From the NCBI RefSeq assembly GCF_000714815.1, contig NZ_JMIH01000014.1, positions 372,001 through 436,000 of the forward strand: 64,000 nt of DNA, given 5' to 3'. The first letter of the stretch is position 1. Each line of letters opens with the position of its first letter. This document shows positions 28,724-36,416 of the stretch, in pieces. The notes beneath the pieces are model-generated. The model had not been told where the DNA came from. It did not search any database and was given only the letters and a program-made list of their open reading frames with translations. The DNA is from Anditalea andensis (lineage in GTDB: Bacteria > Bacteroidota > Bacteroidia > Cytophagales > Cyclobacteriaceae). The position numbers and the translations under genes were made by a program.

Positions 28724-29583
28724 ACTTACTTTTCCGAATAGGTTTTTTAGATATTTCCATTGTTAATATTATAGATATTACTTTGGTAAGTGTGCTATTG
28801 TACCAAGTTTATAAATTGATGCGCGGTAGTGTGGCCATCAAAATATTTTTAGGTTTCCTTTCCCTTTACCTTATTTATTTAGTAGTAAACGCGGCCAGGA
28901 TGGAGCTGCTTTCTATTATTTTGGGTCAATTTATGGGTGTCGGTGTAATAGCAGCCATTATCCTCTTTGCACCTGAGATACGTAAATTCCTCCTGATCAT
29001 TGGGAAGTCTTCTATTTTTTCTAATGAAAACGTGCTTCAAGAATTGCTATTCTGGAGGAAGAGAGAAACACAGGCTTTTAACATTACCCCTATATTAGAG
29101 GCAGCTAAATCGCTGGCCGGTACCAGTACCGGAGCGTTGATGGTCATCTCCCGAAGCTCTGAATTGAAATTTTATGCCGAAAGTGGCGATTTAATAGATG
29201 CTATCGTCTCCAAACGGTTATTGATCAGTATTTTTAACAAATATAGTCCATTGCATGATGGCGGGGTTATTATTTATAATGGGAGGGTAAAAGCAGCACG
29301 ATGTATTCTACCCGTCACAGAAAGAGAAATACCAGCTCAATTTGGATTAAGGCACCGGGCTGCTATCGGTATGTCAGAAGCTACTGACACATTGATCGTA
29401 ATCGTATCAGAAGAGACAGGGCAGATTTCTTTAGCAAAAAACGGTTCAATTATACACAATTTATCATTTCAGGAAGTGCGTGAAATCCTCAATGATTACC
29501 TTACAGGAGTAAATACAGATGATAAATTCGATTCTATTAGCAGCTTTGAAAGAAAGAAAATTAAACGAACGAAAGAGGCATAA
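28720..29583 (+). CDS. cdaA: Diadenylate cyclase CdaA (c-di-AMP synthase)
   Basis: 287 residues. It makes cyclic di-AMP from two ATP at the membrane. Three membrane segments lie in the first ~90 residues, then a DAC domain at ~105-260 with LHDGGVII (Asp180-Gly181-Gly182) and LRHRAAIG (Arg211-His212-Arg213). The RHR motif is canonical. The first motif reads DGG rather than the textbook DGA, which may be a lineage variant. The TTG start overlaps the folP stop, so it is probably translated by coupling. A terminator follows immediately. No CdaR-like partner is next to it. Confidence 0.93.
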   Translation: MNLLFRIGFLDISIVNIIDITLVSVLLYQVYKLMRGSVAIKIFLGFLSLYLIYLVVNAARMELLSIILGQFMGVGVIAAIILFAPEIRKFLLIIGKSSIFSNENVLQELLFWRKRETQAFNITPILEAAKSLAGTSTGALMVISRSSELKFYAESGDLIDAIVSKRLLISIFNKYSPLHDGGVIIYNGRVKAARCILPVTEREIPAQFGLRHRAAIGMSEATDTLIVIVSEETGQISLAKNGSIIHNLSFQEVREILNDYLTGVNTDDKFDSISSFERKKIKRTKEA

Positions 29584-29614
29584 AAAAAGTCAGACATAGT
29601 TTCTGACTTTTTTT
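29582..29614 (+). terminator. Intrinsic terminator of folP-cdaA
   Basis: A 12-bp stem including A/T flanks (29582-29593 with 29603-29614) begins in the cdaA stop codon and ends in a T7 run. It is symmetrical enough to work in both directions. Confidence 0.8.
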
Positions 29615-29739
29615 ATGCCCCACTACATTGACACCAAAGATATCCAAATGCGGCTTTTTTTATTCTATGTTAAAACAACGCTTTAAAATTTCTGCTCTGG
29701 ACACCCATCGCATATAGGTATATAAATAGGTGATGCATA

Positions 29740-30936
29740 TTATTTGATTACGCCCAGTTCCCTGCCTACTTCTATAAATGCCTGTATAGCTGAATCAAGG
29801 TGTGCTCTTTCATGACCGGCAGAAATTTGTACCCTAATCCTTGCCTCACCTTTAGGCACTACAGGATAATAAAATCCTATGACGTATATCCCCTTTTCCA
29901 AAAGCTTTTCTGCCATTTTTTGGGATAACACCGCATCATAGAGCATGATGGGAACGATAGGGTGTTCGCCTGGCTTCATATCAAATCCAGCCTCTGTCAT
30001 CTTTTGGCGGAAGTATTTTGTATTTTCTTCTAATTTATCTCTTAATTCGGTAGTTTTTGACAATAGATTAAATACGGCTATAGAAGCTCCTGTAATGGAA
30101 GGGGCCAATGTATTGGAAAATAGATAAGGCCTGGACCTTTGTCGTAATAAATCGATGATTTCTTTACGGCCAGAAGTAAAGCCTCCGGAGGCTCCGCCCA
30201 AAGCTTTACCCAAAGTACCGGTAATAATGTCCATCTTACCCATCACCCCTTTCAATTCATGAACACCTCGGCCAGTTTTACCCATAAAACCGGTAGAATG
30301 ACATTCATCTGACATAACCAAGGCGCTGTACTTTTCAGCTAGTGCCACTATTTTATCCATTTGTGCTATGGTTCCATCCATAGAGAAAACACCATCCGTT
30401 ACTATGATTTTCTGCTTTGCGCCTTTAGCATCAGCTTCTTTGAGCTGATGCTCCAGATCTGCCATATCATTATGCTTATACCTGAAGCGCATGGCTTTAC
30501 ATAGTCTGACTCCATCTATAATAGAGGCATGATTAAGTGAGTCCGATATAATAGCATCCTCAGAACCAAATATGGGCTCGAATACACCGCCATTTGCATC
30601 AAAAGCTGCTGCATATAATATGGTATCCTCTGTTCCCAGAAAATCAGATATCTTATCCTCCAGCTCTCTATGGATATCCTGGGTACCACATATAAACCTC
30701 ACCGAAGACATTCCAAAACCGTGAGTATCTATGGCATTTTTTGCAGCTGAAATCACTTCAGGGTGACTCGAGAGCCCCAGGTAATTATTTGCGCAAAAAT
30801 TCAATACTTTTTTCCCACCCGATATGGTTATTTCTGCGGATTGGGGGGACGTAATTATTCTTTCTGTTTTAAATAGACCTGCATCTATTATTTCCTTTAT
30901 CTCCTTTTCTAATTTAGGTTTCAGCGTATCGTACAT
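29740..30936 (-). CDS. kbl: Glycine C-acetyltransferase (2-amino-3-ketobutyrate CoA ligase)
   Basis: 398 residues, PLP-dependent, alpha-oxoamine synthase family. It cleaves 2-amino-3-oxobutyrate with CoA to glycine and acetyl-CoA. Visible motifs are [13 protein letters not shown], the [13 protein letters not shown] loop, the [15 protein letters not shown] segment binding the PLP ring, and the Schiff-base lysine in [14 protein letters not shown]. The divergent tdh gene makes its substrate, so the pair is a complete threonine-to-glycine route. Kbl is preferred over 8-amino-7-oxononanoate synthase because of the tdh neighbour. Confidence 0.94.
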   Translation of the reverse strand: MYDTLKPKLEKEIKEIIDAGLFKTERIITSPQSAEITISGGKKVLNFCANNYLGLSSHPEVISAAKNAIDTHGFGMSSVRFICGTQDIHRELEDKISDFLGTEDTILYAAAFDANGGVFEPIFGSEDAIISDSLNHASIIDGVRLCKAMRFRYKHNDMADLEHQLKEADAKGAKQKIIVTDGVFSMDGTIAQMDKIVALAEKYSALVMSDECHSTGFMGKTGRGVHELKGVMGKMDIITGTLGKALGGASGGFTSGRKEIIDLLRQRSRPYLFSNTLAPSITGASIAVFNLLSKTTELRDKLEENTKYFRQKMTEAGFDMKPGEHPIVPIMLYDAVLSQKMAEKLLEKGIYVIGFYYPVVPKGEARIRVQISAGHERAHLDSAIQAFIEVGRELGVIK

Positions 30937-31018
30937 GTTTTTTAGTTTTTTTACTTAGTAGGATTAAAATTCGTATAAGGTTATTTGGACAATTTATAAA
31001 TGGGTCAGCCGAAATTGC

Positions 31019-31026
31019 TAATTTTG
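31019..31026 (+). promoter_or_regulatory. Possible -7 element (TAATTTTG) for tdh
   Basis: A full TAnnTTTG match 75 bases upstream of the tdh ATG. The nearest clear TTTG (30984-30987) is too far away, so the pair is incomplete. Confidence 0.28.
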
Positions 31027-31039
31027 CGCTTCGAATACC

Positions 31040-31047
31040 CAAATATA
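31040..31047 (-). promoter_or_regulatory. Possible -7 element (TATATTTG) for kbl
   Basis: Reads TATATTTG on the minus strand, about 105 bases upstream of the kbl start. It lies within 15 bases of the tdh -7 candidate, so the two promoters would overlap back to back. Confidence 0.25.
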
Positions 31048-31100
31048 ACGAAAATACCGCAGGGTTAGAAGTATAGCACTAAGGGGAAAAAAGATATAAA

Positions 31101-32057
31101 ATGGAAAAAATACTGATAATAGGGGCCGCTGGGCAATTAGGTTCTGAACTTACCAAATCACTAAGCGACATGTATGGCACTGAGCAGGTAATAGCTACGG
31201 ATATAAATCCATCTGCTGAAGATAAATTTGAGTTCTGCCGATTTGAAGTACTCGATGTGCTGGACAAAACGCATCTTAGAAAACTGGTCAAAGAAGAAAA
31301 AATCACCCAAATATATCACTTAGCAGCAATATTATCTGCTACAGGTGAAAAAAACCCCATGTTTGCCTGGCAATTAAATATGGATAGTCTACTCTATGTG
31401 CTGGAACTGGCAAGGGAATATAAATTGAACAAAATATATTGGCCATCTTCTATAGCAGTTTTCGGCCCCAGTACGCCCATGCAGCATACTCCACAGCACT
31501 GCATCATGGATCCTAATACAGTGTACGGTATCTCCAAACAAGCAGGAGAAAGATGGTGTGAATGGTACTTTTTAAAACATCAGGTAGATGTCCGAAGCCT
31601 AAGATATCCCGGTCTGATAGGCTACAAATCTTTACCAGGTGGTGGCACTACAGATTATGCCGTGGATATCTATCACAAAGCGATAGAAGGTGAAGTTTTT
31701 GATTGCTTTTTAAGCCAAAACACCTATCTTCCTATGATGTATATGCCAGATGCCATTAAAGCCACACTGGATTTAATGCATGCTCCTGCTGAGAAAGTTA
31801 AGGTTAGGTCAAGTTACAACCTATCTGCTATGAGTTTTTCACCAAAAGAAATATATGAAAGCATTAAACAGCATTATCCGAATTTTGAAATCAGGTACAA
31901 TCCCGATTTCAGACAAGCTATAGCAAACAGCTGGCCTGATAGCATAGATGACAGCGTAGCCCGAAAGGATTGGAACTGGACACATGAATATGATCTGAAT
32001 AAGATGACATCTGATATATTAACCTATCTGCCTCAATTTATGGTAAATTTCAAATGA
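31101..32057 (+). CDS. tdh: L-threonine 3-dehydrogenase, SDR (epimerase-like) type
   Basis: 318 residues of the extended SDR fold: NAD-binding GAAGQLG at 8-14, an Asp34 after the second strand that suggests NAD rather than NADP, and the catalytic Tyr142/Lys146 in VYGISKQAGE. It resembles the SDR-type threonine dehydrogenases known from Flavobacterium and animals, not the zinc-dependent MDR type of E. coli. The divergent kbl next door supports this over a sugar epimerase. It oxidises threonine to 2-amino-3-oxobutyrate. Confidence 0.88.
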   Translation: MEKILIIGAAGQLGSELTKSLSDMYGTEQVIATDINPSAEDKFEFCRFEVLDVLDKTHLRKLVKEEKITQIYHLAAILSATGEKNPMFAWQLNMDSLLYVLELAREYKLNKIYWPSSIAVFGPSTPMQHTPQHCIMDPNTVYGISKQAGERWCEWYFLKHQVDVRSLRYPGLIGYKSLPGGGTTDYAVDIYHKAIEGEVFDCFLSQNTYLPMMYMPDAIKATLDLMHAPAEKVKVRSSYNLSAMSFSPKEIYESIKQHYPNFEIRYNPDFRQAIANSWPDSIDDSVARKDWNWTHEYDLNKMTSDILTYLPQFMVNFK

Positions 32058-32204
32058 CGGCAGGAAATCTAGAATGTTGGAAAGTATAGTAACCTATATT
32101 GATGCACAACTAGCCTCTACAACTATATGTAGGGTTCCATCATATGTATTCTACATTCTTGATGAAGGCCTGATCTGAACTCAATCAAAATAAATTATAA
32201 ACAT

Positions 32205-32717
32205 ATGCAAAAGCACCTTCATATTTGTTGGATTTTCTGTATCATCTTTTCATGTGATTCACCCTCAGAAGAAACTACAGCCTATGTCCCTGAGGAAGTA
32301 GATGAAACGGTAGCAGATAATATTATCGATCAGCCCGGATCTATACAGAATGAAGTGATCTTGGAAGCAGATGCATCCGAATGGCTTCTCTATGAAGGCA
32401 CTATCCCCTGTGCAGATTGCCAGGGCATCACCATGCAGTTAAAACTGGAAAACAGATCCGGGAATGATGAAAACCGCTATGAACTATCGGAAACTTATTT
32501 GGGTACAAAAGAAGGAAACCGTACATTTAAGAGCAGCGGTTACTACCAAATTACCTATGGACATGGTAGCGATCCCACTGCTATACTCATCACTTTACAG
32601 GATAGAAACGATACCCATAGGATGCTAATCCAAGAGGCGTCTCAAGATTTAAAGATGTTAGACCAAAATGGGAAACCTATTGATAGCCAACTTAATTATA
32701 CTCTTCGGAAATTATAA
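32205..32717 (+). CDS. NlpE-like copper-resistance lipoprotein
   Basis: 170 residues. The N-terminus is a short lipoprotein signal with a likely lipidated Cys17 (IFSC). An acidic linker (~20-55) leads to an NlpE N-terminal-type beta-barrel, whose hallmark CxxC is present as PCADC (Cys69, Cys72) after YEGTI, followed by MQLKLE and LSETYLG strands. The length fits NlpE proteins with only the N-terminal domain. In E. coli, NlpE senses surface contact and envelope stress through Cpx; this organism need not share that pathway. Confidence 0.85.
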   Translation: MQKHLHICWIFCIIFSCDSPSEETTAYVPEEVDETVADNIIDQPGSIQNEVILEADASEWLLYEGTIPCADCQGITMQLKLENRSGNDENRYELSETYLGTKEGNRTFKSSGYYQITYGHGSDPTAILITLQDRNDTHRMLIQEASQDLKMLDQNGKPIDSQLNYTLRKL

Positions 32718-33095
32718 ATTAGCTATTATTTAACTGTTTTTATTTTTAGTATGGGAAAAATAGTCCCATTAACTGTATTTAATTTCTTTGCGGGCCTTAT
32801 TTGGATTTTTTGATGTTTTGATCTGTAAATAGTATGGATCAGCTACAAAAGGTTTCAGTATCGATAAAGCTAAAGGAAACGGAAAATAGTACCACTTATC
32901 TAACAAACTTCAAGTACGCGTGTTATAATCTTGGCTAAGATCCGACAACTTCCACTACGGCAGACTGGCACATTATTATTTCTATATCTACCAGATTAAA
33001 ATTCTATTCATTTTTATATAGACAATAAATATCATAATCAGTCGGATCCGATATACTATAAATTTTACGACTTAATCACACACAAATTGTCCCCC
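32718..33095. other. Intergenic region, 378 bases, between nlpE-like and yihY-like genes
   Basis: No convincing gene. A weak 6-bp inverted repeat (ATGGGA...TCCCAT) lies shortly after the NlpE-like stop, and a 10-base palindrome TCGGATCCGA is at 33042-33051, about 45 bases before the preferred start of the next gene. Neither has clear function. Confidence 0.4.
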
Positions 33096-34055
33096 ATGAG
33101 CAATAATAAAGGATTACATGCAAAAACACCTTTACATATCCCTTTATCTGGCTGGAAAGAAATCTTTATAAGGGTTAAAGATAAAATGGATATTAAAAAT
33201 ATACCGGTAATGGCCGCCGGTGTAGCCTATTATTTTTTTATGTCTCTATTTCCTGCCCTACTGGCCATAGTTACCTTATACACCATCGTCACTGACCCGC
33301 TATTGGTACGGGAACATTTGGAAAAACTCTCACCGTTTATGCCTCGGGAAGTTCATGAATTTATATTTGATAAAATCATGAATATCGTCAATGCTGCTGA
33401 GAGCTCCAAAAATTGGGGTTTGGCCTTAAGTTTTATAGTCGGTTTAGGCAGTGCTAACAAGGGAACGATGTTCCTTTTTAGAGCTATAAATGAGATCTAT
33501 AACGAAAAAAACAAAAGGAATATGATAAAGCAGAATGCCATCACTTTAGCCTTTACTCTTGGTCTGATGCTTATTGGGATTCTGAGCCTGTTTATGATAG
33601 TAGCTTACCCTATTATAAATGAATATTTGGATCTGAATGGGCATATAGATAGCACGATAAAATTTTCACGTTGGATAGTACTGGCACTGATATTTTTGAT
33701 CTGCATTGCGTTAATATTTCAGTTCGCACCACAGCGAAAGCACCCCCGTTTTAAATGGGTAAGCCCCGGAGCCGTCATAGCTACTGTTCTTTGGATTTTA
33801 GGCTCTTTAATTTTAACAATTTATGTACAAAATTTTGATAAGATAGAGGATTTATACGGACAAATTTCAGCCCTTATCATATTGATGATATGGCTCAATA
33901 TTACAAGTTTTGTGATATTACTGGGAGCCCAGGTAAATGCTGAACTGGAACACCAGACATCAGAAGATACCACAAATGGCGAAGATAAACCAAAGGGAGA
34001 AAGAAAAGCATACTTTGCAGATCATGTAGCTGCCAAAGAAGAAAATAAACAATAA
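33096..34055 (+). CDS. YihY/BrkB-family inner-membrane protein
   Basis: About 319 residues with roughly six membrane segments. The family stretch MAAGVAYYFFMSLFPALLAIVTLYTI is present near the N-terminus, followed by the long hydrophobic segments (AFTLGLMLIGILSLFMIVA, IVLALIFLICIALIFQFAP) and the conserved APQRKHPRFKWVSPGAVIATVLWILGS region. The tail is charged and probably cytoplasmic. Family function is unsettled. ATG 33096 is preferred; TTG 33087 would add three residues. The stop codon lies in the left arm of a bidirectional terminator. Confidence 0.93.
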   Translation: MSNNKGLHAKTPLHIPLSGWKEIFIRVKDKMDIKNIPVMAAGVAYYFFMSLFPALLAIVTLYTIVTDPLLVREHLEKLSPFMPREVHEFIFDKIMNIVNAAESSKNWGLALSFIVGLGSANKGTMFLFRAINEIYNEKNKRNMIKQNAITLAFTLGLMLIGILSLFMIVAYPIINEYLDLNGHIDSTIKFSRWIVLALIFLICIALIFQFAPQRKHPRFKWVSPGAVIATVLWILGSLILTIYVQNFDKIEDLYGQISALIILMIWLNITSFVILLGAQVNAELEHQTSEDTTNGEDKPKGERKAYFADHVAAKEENKQ

Positions 34056-34090
34056 AGTCACTGCCAGTAAAATACAGGCAGTGACTTTAT
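34052..34090. terminator. Bidirectional terminator between yihY-like and yffB-like genes
   Basis: A 14-bp perfect stem (34052-34065 with 34077-34090, 11-base loop) fills the 37-base gap between two convergent genes and covers the plus-strand stop codon. Confidence 0.75.
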
Positions 34091-34092
34091 GT

Positions 34093-34443
34093 TTACTTCA
34101 ATTTCCTTATCTGATCTTCTTCATAACCTACTATAAATTCACCCACGGCTGATTTCAGGATAGGTCTCTTAATCATACTGCTATATTGAATCAATAAAGG
34201 GATGGCGGTATTTACCTCCTCTAATTGTAGTTTATCTTCCTCATTTAATTTTCTATAGGTAGTGCCTTTTTTATTCACTACTGATGAAAGGCCTATCTTT
34301 TCTATCACATGGTTTAGAAATTCTTCCGATGGCTTTGTTTTTTTATAATCTTCAAAAACATAGTCTATCTCTTCTGATTCAAGCAAATCAAAAGTCTTTT
34401 TCATGGTATTGCAATTTTTTATACCGTATACTTTTATCATCAT
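34093..34443 (-). CDS. ArsC/Spx-family protein (YffB-like)
   Basis: 116 residues of the ArsC-like thioredoxin fold. The N-terminal VYGIKNCNTMKKTFDLLE has a single Cys11 where arsenate reductases and Spx carry their redox Cys; no CxxC is formed. The pattern GIKxCxTxKK is typical of YffB-type proteins. The TTYRKLNEEDK and IKRPIL stretches are family features. YffB proteins are usually regarded as thiol-related reductases of unknown substrate. A true arsenate reductase is unlikely without ars genes nearby. Confidence 0.9.
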   Translation of the reverse strand: MMIKVYGIKNCNTMKKTFDLLESEEIDYVFEDYKKTKPSEEFLNHVIEKIGLSSVVNKKGTTYRKLNEEDKLQLEEVNTAIPLLIQYSSMIKRPILKSAVGEFIVGYEEDQIRKLK

Positions 34444-34467
34444 AACATTATTTAATAAGATAAATTT

Positions 34468-34489
34468 TATATTTGTGGCCCTAAATTTG
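34468..34489 (+). promoter_or_regulatory. Two candidate -7 elements for the DUF4168-like gene
   Basis: TATATTTG (34468-34475) and TAAATTTG (34482-34489) both match TAnnTTTG fully and lie 45-66 bases before the ATG. No good -33 element is visible for either. Confidence 0.3.
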
Positions 34490-34533
34490 TATATTTACAC
34501 TATATATAAAAATGGAAACAAAAAAACTAATTT

Positions 34534-35022
34534 ATGATTCATTCTAAAGTATTCAAAATTTTCTCTCTATCTTTTATTTTAACTTTAGCCCTAGCTGTAG
34601 GAGTATCGGCCCAACAGCTGCCCCAACAACAACAGCAAGTTACTGAAGATTTCAGTGATGAAGAAATAGAGAAATTCGTAAAGATCAATCAGGAAATAAT
34701 GCCTATCCAAGAACAAATGCAAGGCAGGATGATGGAAACGATCGAAGAAACTGGTCTTGATGTCAACAGATTCAATGAACTGGCTCAAGCTATGCAACAA
34801 GGCAACATAAAAGAGGCTTCGGAAGACCCACAGGAAATAGCTAAATTTAATGAAGCTGGACAAAAAGTAATGGAAATGAACCAAGAAATGGGTGCAGAAT
34901 ATCAAAAAAGAATGACCGCTCATCAAATGGATCCTGAAAGGTTTCAACAAATTATGATGGCTTATCAGCAAAGTGAAAACGTAAGAAATAAAGTTGATAG
35001 ATTAATGGACGATGAAAATTAA
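34534..35022 (+). CDS. DUF4168-like secreted protein
   Basis: 162 residues with a signal peptide (cleavage after VSAQ), a Gln-rich stretch, then a helical acidic/Met/Gln-rich domain. The pattern EEIEKFVKINQEIMPIQ...MMETIEETGLDVNRFNELAQAMQ...DPERFQQIMMAYQQ resembles DUF4168, a periplasmic helical domain of unknown role. No enzyme motif is seen. It is a single-gene unit with its own terminator. Confidence 0.82.
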   Translation: MIHSKVFKIFSLSFILTLALAVGVSAQQLPQQQQQVTEDFSDEEIEKFVKINQEIMPIQEQMQGRMMETIEETGLDVNRFNELAQAMQQGNIKEASEDPQEIAKFNEAGQKVMEMNQEMGAEYQKRMTAHQMDPERFQQIMMAYQQSENVRNKVDRLMDDEN

Positions 35023-35040
35023 GAGTTTTCATCTATCTAT

Positions 35041-35078
35041 AAAAAAACCATTGCTCATATGAGCAATGGTTTTTTTTT
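35041..35078. terminator. Bidirectional terminator between the DUF4168-like gene and hemL
   Basis: A 36-base perfect palindrome (35041-35076) with A7 on one side and T-tract on the other serves both convergent genes. Confidence 0.85.
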
Positions 35079-35104
35079 AAAAAATCAATTTTTTAATACC
35101 TCTT

Positions 35105-36406
35105 CTATTTTTTATCCGTAAATACCTCTATGAGTGAAGCTTCGTTTGCCTCTATAATTTTTTCTATATCCTTATCTGAAAGCGCTGTAGATAAGAATAA
35201 ACTTTCATATTGAGAAGGAGCCAAATAAATGCCTTTTTGCAACATTGCCTGAAAGTATTTTCCAAATAAAACTGTATCAGAGTTCTTTGCGGAATCAAAA
35301 TCGTATACTTCATTATAGGTAAAAAACAACGTATACATACTTCCCAGATGATTGATAGTATAATTAAGTCCCAATTTTTTAAGAGACTGTTGAAAACCTC
35401 CTACCAATTTGTTTCCTATTCTATTTAAATCTGAATATACAGACGGTGTTTCATTAAGATGGGTTAGCATGGCCAATCCTGCAGCCATGGCAATAGGGTT
35501 ACCGGACAAAGTGCCAGCCTGATAAACGGGTCCAGCAGGTGAAACAAAATCCATAATTTCTTTTTTTCCACCATAAGCTCCTACCGGCATACCGCCCCCA
35601 ATAATCTTTCCTAATGTAGTTAGGTCTGGAGTTACACCAAAATGTTCTTGGGCACCACCTTTGGCTAACCTAAAACCACTCATCACTTCATCAAATATCA
35701 GGACAATACCTTCCTGATCACAGAGTTCCCTTAATGCTTTCAAAAATCCTTCCCGAGGCAGAACACATCCCATATTCCCGGCCACTGGTTCCAAAATAAT
35801 CGCTGCTATCTCACCTTTATTATTTTCTACCAGTTCCTTTACTGCTTCTATATTGTTATGAGGAGCTAGAAGGGTGTCCTTGGCAGTGCCTTTGGTCACA
35901 CCAGGGGAATCAGGATAGCCCATTGTAGCTACTCCTGAACCTGCTGCTATAAGGAAGGAATCGCCATGTCCATGATAGTGACCCTCAAACTTGATAAATT
36001 TATCTCTACCTGTATAACCACGTGCCAATCTAATAGCTGACATAGTCGCTTCAGTACCACTGTTCACCATTCTGACTTTCTCTATGGAAGGAACCATATG
36101 GGTAATAAGTTCTGCTATTTCCACCTCCCTGGAAGTAGGTGCGCCAAAAGAGGTACCATGCTCCATTGCTTTGATCACAGCCTCCCTTATAAGGGGATGA
36201 TTGTGTCCCAAAATCATTGGTCCCCAACTGTTGATCAATTCAATATAAGCATTATCATCTTCATCATATATGAATGCTCCATCAGCTTTTTTAATAAATA
36301 TAGGCTCTCCACCTACTGCCCTAAAAGCCCTGACAGGTGAATTCACTCCTCCCGGGATAAAATGCTGGGCTTTAGCAAAAAGATCTTTACTCTTGTTAAT
36401 ATGCAT
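35105..36406 (-). CDS. hemL: Glutamate-1-semialdehyde 2,1-aminomutase
   Basis: About 433 residues, PLP enzyme of the C5 pathway, converting glutamate-1-semialdehyde to 5-aminolevulinate. Motifs are FIPGGVNSPVRAF near the start, VNSGTEATMSAIRLARG, FDEVMSGFRLA and the Schiff-base Lys in TLGKIIGGGMPVGAYGG. ATG 36406 is preferred: it begins 10 bases after the stop of the upstream TPR gene, while the longer TTG start at 36427 would overlap it. It works after HemA, encoded at 16.3 kb. Confidence 0.96.
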   Translation of the reverse strand: MHINKSKDLFAKAQHFIPGGVNSPVRAFRAVGGEPIFIKKADGAFIYDEDDNAYIELINSWGPMILGHNHPLIREAVIKAMEHGTSFGAPTSREVEIAELITHMVPSIEKVRMVNSGTEATMSAIRLARGYTGRDKFIKFEGHYHGHGDSFLIAAGSGVATMGYPDSPGVTKGTAKDTLLAPHNNIEAVKELVENNKGEIAAIILEPVAGNMGCVLPREGFLKALRELCDQEGIVLIFDEVMSGFRLAKGGAQEHFGVTPDLTTLGKIIGGGMPVGAYGGKKEIMDFVSPAGPVYQAGTLSGNPIAMAAGLAMLTHLNETPSVYSDLNRIGNKLVGGFQQSLKKLGLNYTINHLGSMYTLFFTYNEVYDFDSAKNSDTVLFGKYFQAMLQKGIYLAPSQYESLFLSTALSDKDIEKIIEANEASLIEVFTDKK

Positions 36407-36416
36407 AAATCTTAAT

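Noticed and set aside
32074-32178. 34-codon open frame with ATG between tdh and the NlpE-like gene
   Set aside because: Short, no ribosome-binding context, no recognisable domain and no conserved neighbour; could arise by chance.
33042-33051. TCGGATCCGA palindrome as an operator of the YihY-like gene
   Set aside because: Ten-base palindromes occur by chance in 64 kb; no second copy or regulator is visible.
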